The notes below the pieces were generated by a model. It was not told where the DNA came from. It saw only the letters and a list, made by a program, of their open reading frames with translations, and ran no database searches. The position numbers and the translations under genes were made by a program. Positions 6,467-7,255 of a stretch of DNA of 7,255 nucleotides are shown piece after piece. Source of the DNA: Trueperaceae bacterium (GTDB lineage: Bacteria; Deinococcota; Deinococci; Deinococcales; Trueperaceae); assembly GCA_007121175.1 (NCBI GenBank), contig SKMG01000421.1, positions 1 to 7,255 of the forward strand. The letters run 5' to 3'. Every line of letters begins with the position of its first letter. Position 1 is the stretch's first letter.

Positions 6467-6472
6467 TAGGCT
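6467..6472 (+). promoter_or_regulatory. Possible leaderless -10 element before the rightward reductase
   Basis: TAGGCT (TAnnnT form) stands 5 nt before the ATG at 6478. This spacing is typical of leaderless transcripts in Deinococcota and Actinobacteria. The alternative is that the overlapping GGTAGG (6465-6470) is a weak ribosome site, with a promoter further upstream such as TAGGAT at 6436-6441. The two readings cannot be separated by eye. Confidence 0.25.
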
Positions 6473-6477
6473 CGCGC

Positions 6478-7255
6478 ATGGGGCTCGATCATGTCAACCC
6501 GGTGATCGTCGGCTGCTGGCAGCTCGCTCAGGGTCACGGACGCGACGTCGAGGACGGCAACGCCGTGCTCGAGGCGCACTTCCGAGCCGGCTTCGAGGTG
6601 TTCGACTGTGCCGACATCTACAGCGGTGTGGAGGAGCTGATCGGCCGCTTCATCGCCGCGCACGGCCTCTCTGCGGACGAGCTTCGCGTGCACACCAAGT
6701 ACGTCCCCGATCTCGCTGCGCTCCCGGGGCTCCAAGCAGCCGACGTCGAGCGAGCCGTCGACCGTTCGCGGGCCCGGCTCGGTCGCGAGGTGCTCGACCT
6801 GGTGCAGTTCCACTGGTGGGACTACACGGTGCCGGGCTACCTCGAAGCGCTCGATGCGCTCGCTGCCTTGAGGCACCAGGGCGCGATCAAAGCGATCGGC
6901 CTGACCAACTTCGACGCCGAGCGGCTCCGCGAGATCGGCGAGCGTGGCATCGACGTCGCCTCCATCCAGGTGCAGTACTCGCTGCTCGACCGGCGTCCCC
7001 GAGGAGACTTCAGCGCCGTGGCGCGGGGACACGGCGTCGACCTGCTCGCGTACGGCAGCGTGGCTGGCGGCTTGCTGTCCGATGCCTACCTCGGCCGCGA
7101 CGACCTCGGTCCGGAGCACGAGAACCGCTCCCTAACCAAGTACCGCTTGATCGTCGACGAGATCGGCGGCTGGGACGCGCTGCAGGCGCTGCTGCGGGGT
7201 TTGCGGGCGGTAGCCGACGAGCGCGGCACCGACATAGCGAGCGTGGCCGGCACCT
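6478..7255 (+). CDS. Aldo/keto reductase of a second subfamily (3' end beyond window)
   Basis: An open frame starts at ATG 6478 and stays open to the window end, giving 259 residues, so the C-terminus is missing. It begins MGLDHVNPVIVGCWQLAQGH. The AKR tetrad is complete: Asp43 and Tyr48 (in Phe-Asp-Cys-Ala-Asp-Ile-Tyr), Lys74 (His-Thr-Lys-Tyr) and His112 (Gln-Phe-His-Trp-Trp-Asp). Further barrel landmarks are Ala-Ile-Gly-Leu-Thr-Asn-Phe (139-145), Gln-Val-Gln-Tyr-Ser-Leu (163-168) and Leu-Leu-Ala-Tyr-Gly (189-193). The His-Trp-Trp-Asp-Tyr segment and the Thr-Asn-Phe in place of the usual Ser-Asn-Phe set it apart from the neighbouring reductase, so the pair is not a recent duplication. The gene is divergent from that reductase with 137 bp between starts. 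There is no clear ribosome site, only GGTAGG 7 nt upstream. The cofactor should be NADP(H); the substrate is unknown. Confidence 0.87.
   Translation, partial: MGLDHVNPVIVGCWQLAQGHGRDVEDGNAVLEAHFRAGFEVFDCADIYSGVEELIGRFIAAHGLSADELRVHTKYVPDLAALPGLQAADVERAVDRSRARLGREVLDLVQFHWWDYTVPGYLEALDALAALRHQGAIKAIGLTNFDAERLREIGERGIDVASIQVQYSLLDRRPRGDFSAVARGHGVDLLAYGSVAGGLLSDAYLGRDDLGPEHENRSLTKYRLIVDEIGGWDALQALLRGLRAVADERGTDIASVAGT

Noticed and set aside
5327..6469. Plus-strand open frame of 380 codons opposite the aldo/keto reductase
   Set aside because: It is the complement of a gene with an intact catalytic tetrad, and no domain is recognisable in its translation.
6400..7119. Minus-strand open frame opposite the second reductase
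   Set aside because: The plus strand carries a clear AKR protein that runs off the window; the minus frame shows no domain.
5342..7255. The two aldo/keto reductases as a recent tandem duplication
   Set aside because: They are divergent in orientation and differ strongly around the tetrad and cofactor loops, so they belong to separate subfamilies.
1..7255. CRISPR, tRNA, rRNA, insertion sequence or phage features
   Set aside because: No spaced direct repeats, cloverleaf-like segments, transposase motifs or terminal inverted repeats were seen on either strand.

Overview
This is a high-GC bacterial window of 7,255 bp. It holds four complete genes of a sugar-uptake locus, one complete aldo/keto reductase gene, and two genes cut by the window ends. 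No RNA genes, insertion sequences, CRISPR arrays or phage genes are visible, and no gene-free stretch exceeds 300 bases.

Organism: the solute-binding protein has a plain signal peptide ending in a Phe-Ala-Gln cleavage region, with no lipobox cysteine. Binding proteins of Actinobacteria and Firmicutes are normally lipoproteins, so a diderm fits better. Together with the GC content this suggests a Deinococcota member (Truepera-like) or a similar high-GC diderm. This is an inference only; Actinobacteria and Chloroflexi are not excluded.

Layout: (1) 1-3874, minus strand, transcribed right to left: an RbsA/XylG-type ATPase, an RbsC/XylH-type permease overlapping it by 14 bp, a periplasmic sugar-binding protein, and the 5' end of a sugar phosphate isomerase/epimerase. 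Gaps of 122 and 113 nt on either side of the binding-protein gene carry GC-rich hairpins, including a perfect 13-bp stem at 198-229. (2) 3875-4036: an AT-richer divergent promoter region with a candidate minus-strand promoter and a XylR-like half-operator. (3) 4037-5242, plus strand: a ROK-family repressor, very likely the local regulator. (4) 5243-5341: a convergent intergenic region with two terminator-like hairpins. (5) 5342-6340, minus strand: an aldo/keto reductase. (6) 6341-6477: a second divergent promoter region, with a 15-bp perfect palindrome overlapping the candidate -10 of that reductase. (7) 6478 to the end, plus strand: a second aldo/keto reductase of a different subfamily, open at the window edge.

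Working model: the ROK protein senses a sugar and controls the divergent ABC importer. The importer brings in a monosaccharide-like substrate, which is then handled by the isomerase/epimerase and probably by further genes beyond position 1. The two reductases may act on sugars or aldehydes, but nothing in the sequence ties them to the transported substrate, which cannot be named. This is a recognisable type of catabolic locus. I do not see an undescribed system; the most useful leads are the two operator candidates and the structured gaps flanking the binding-protein gene.
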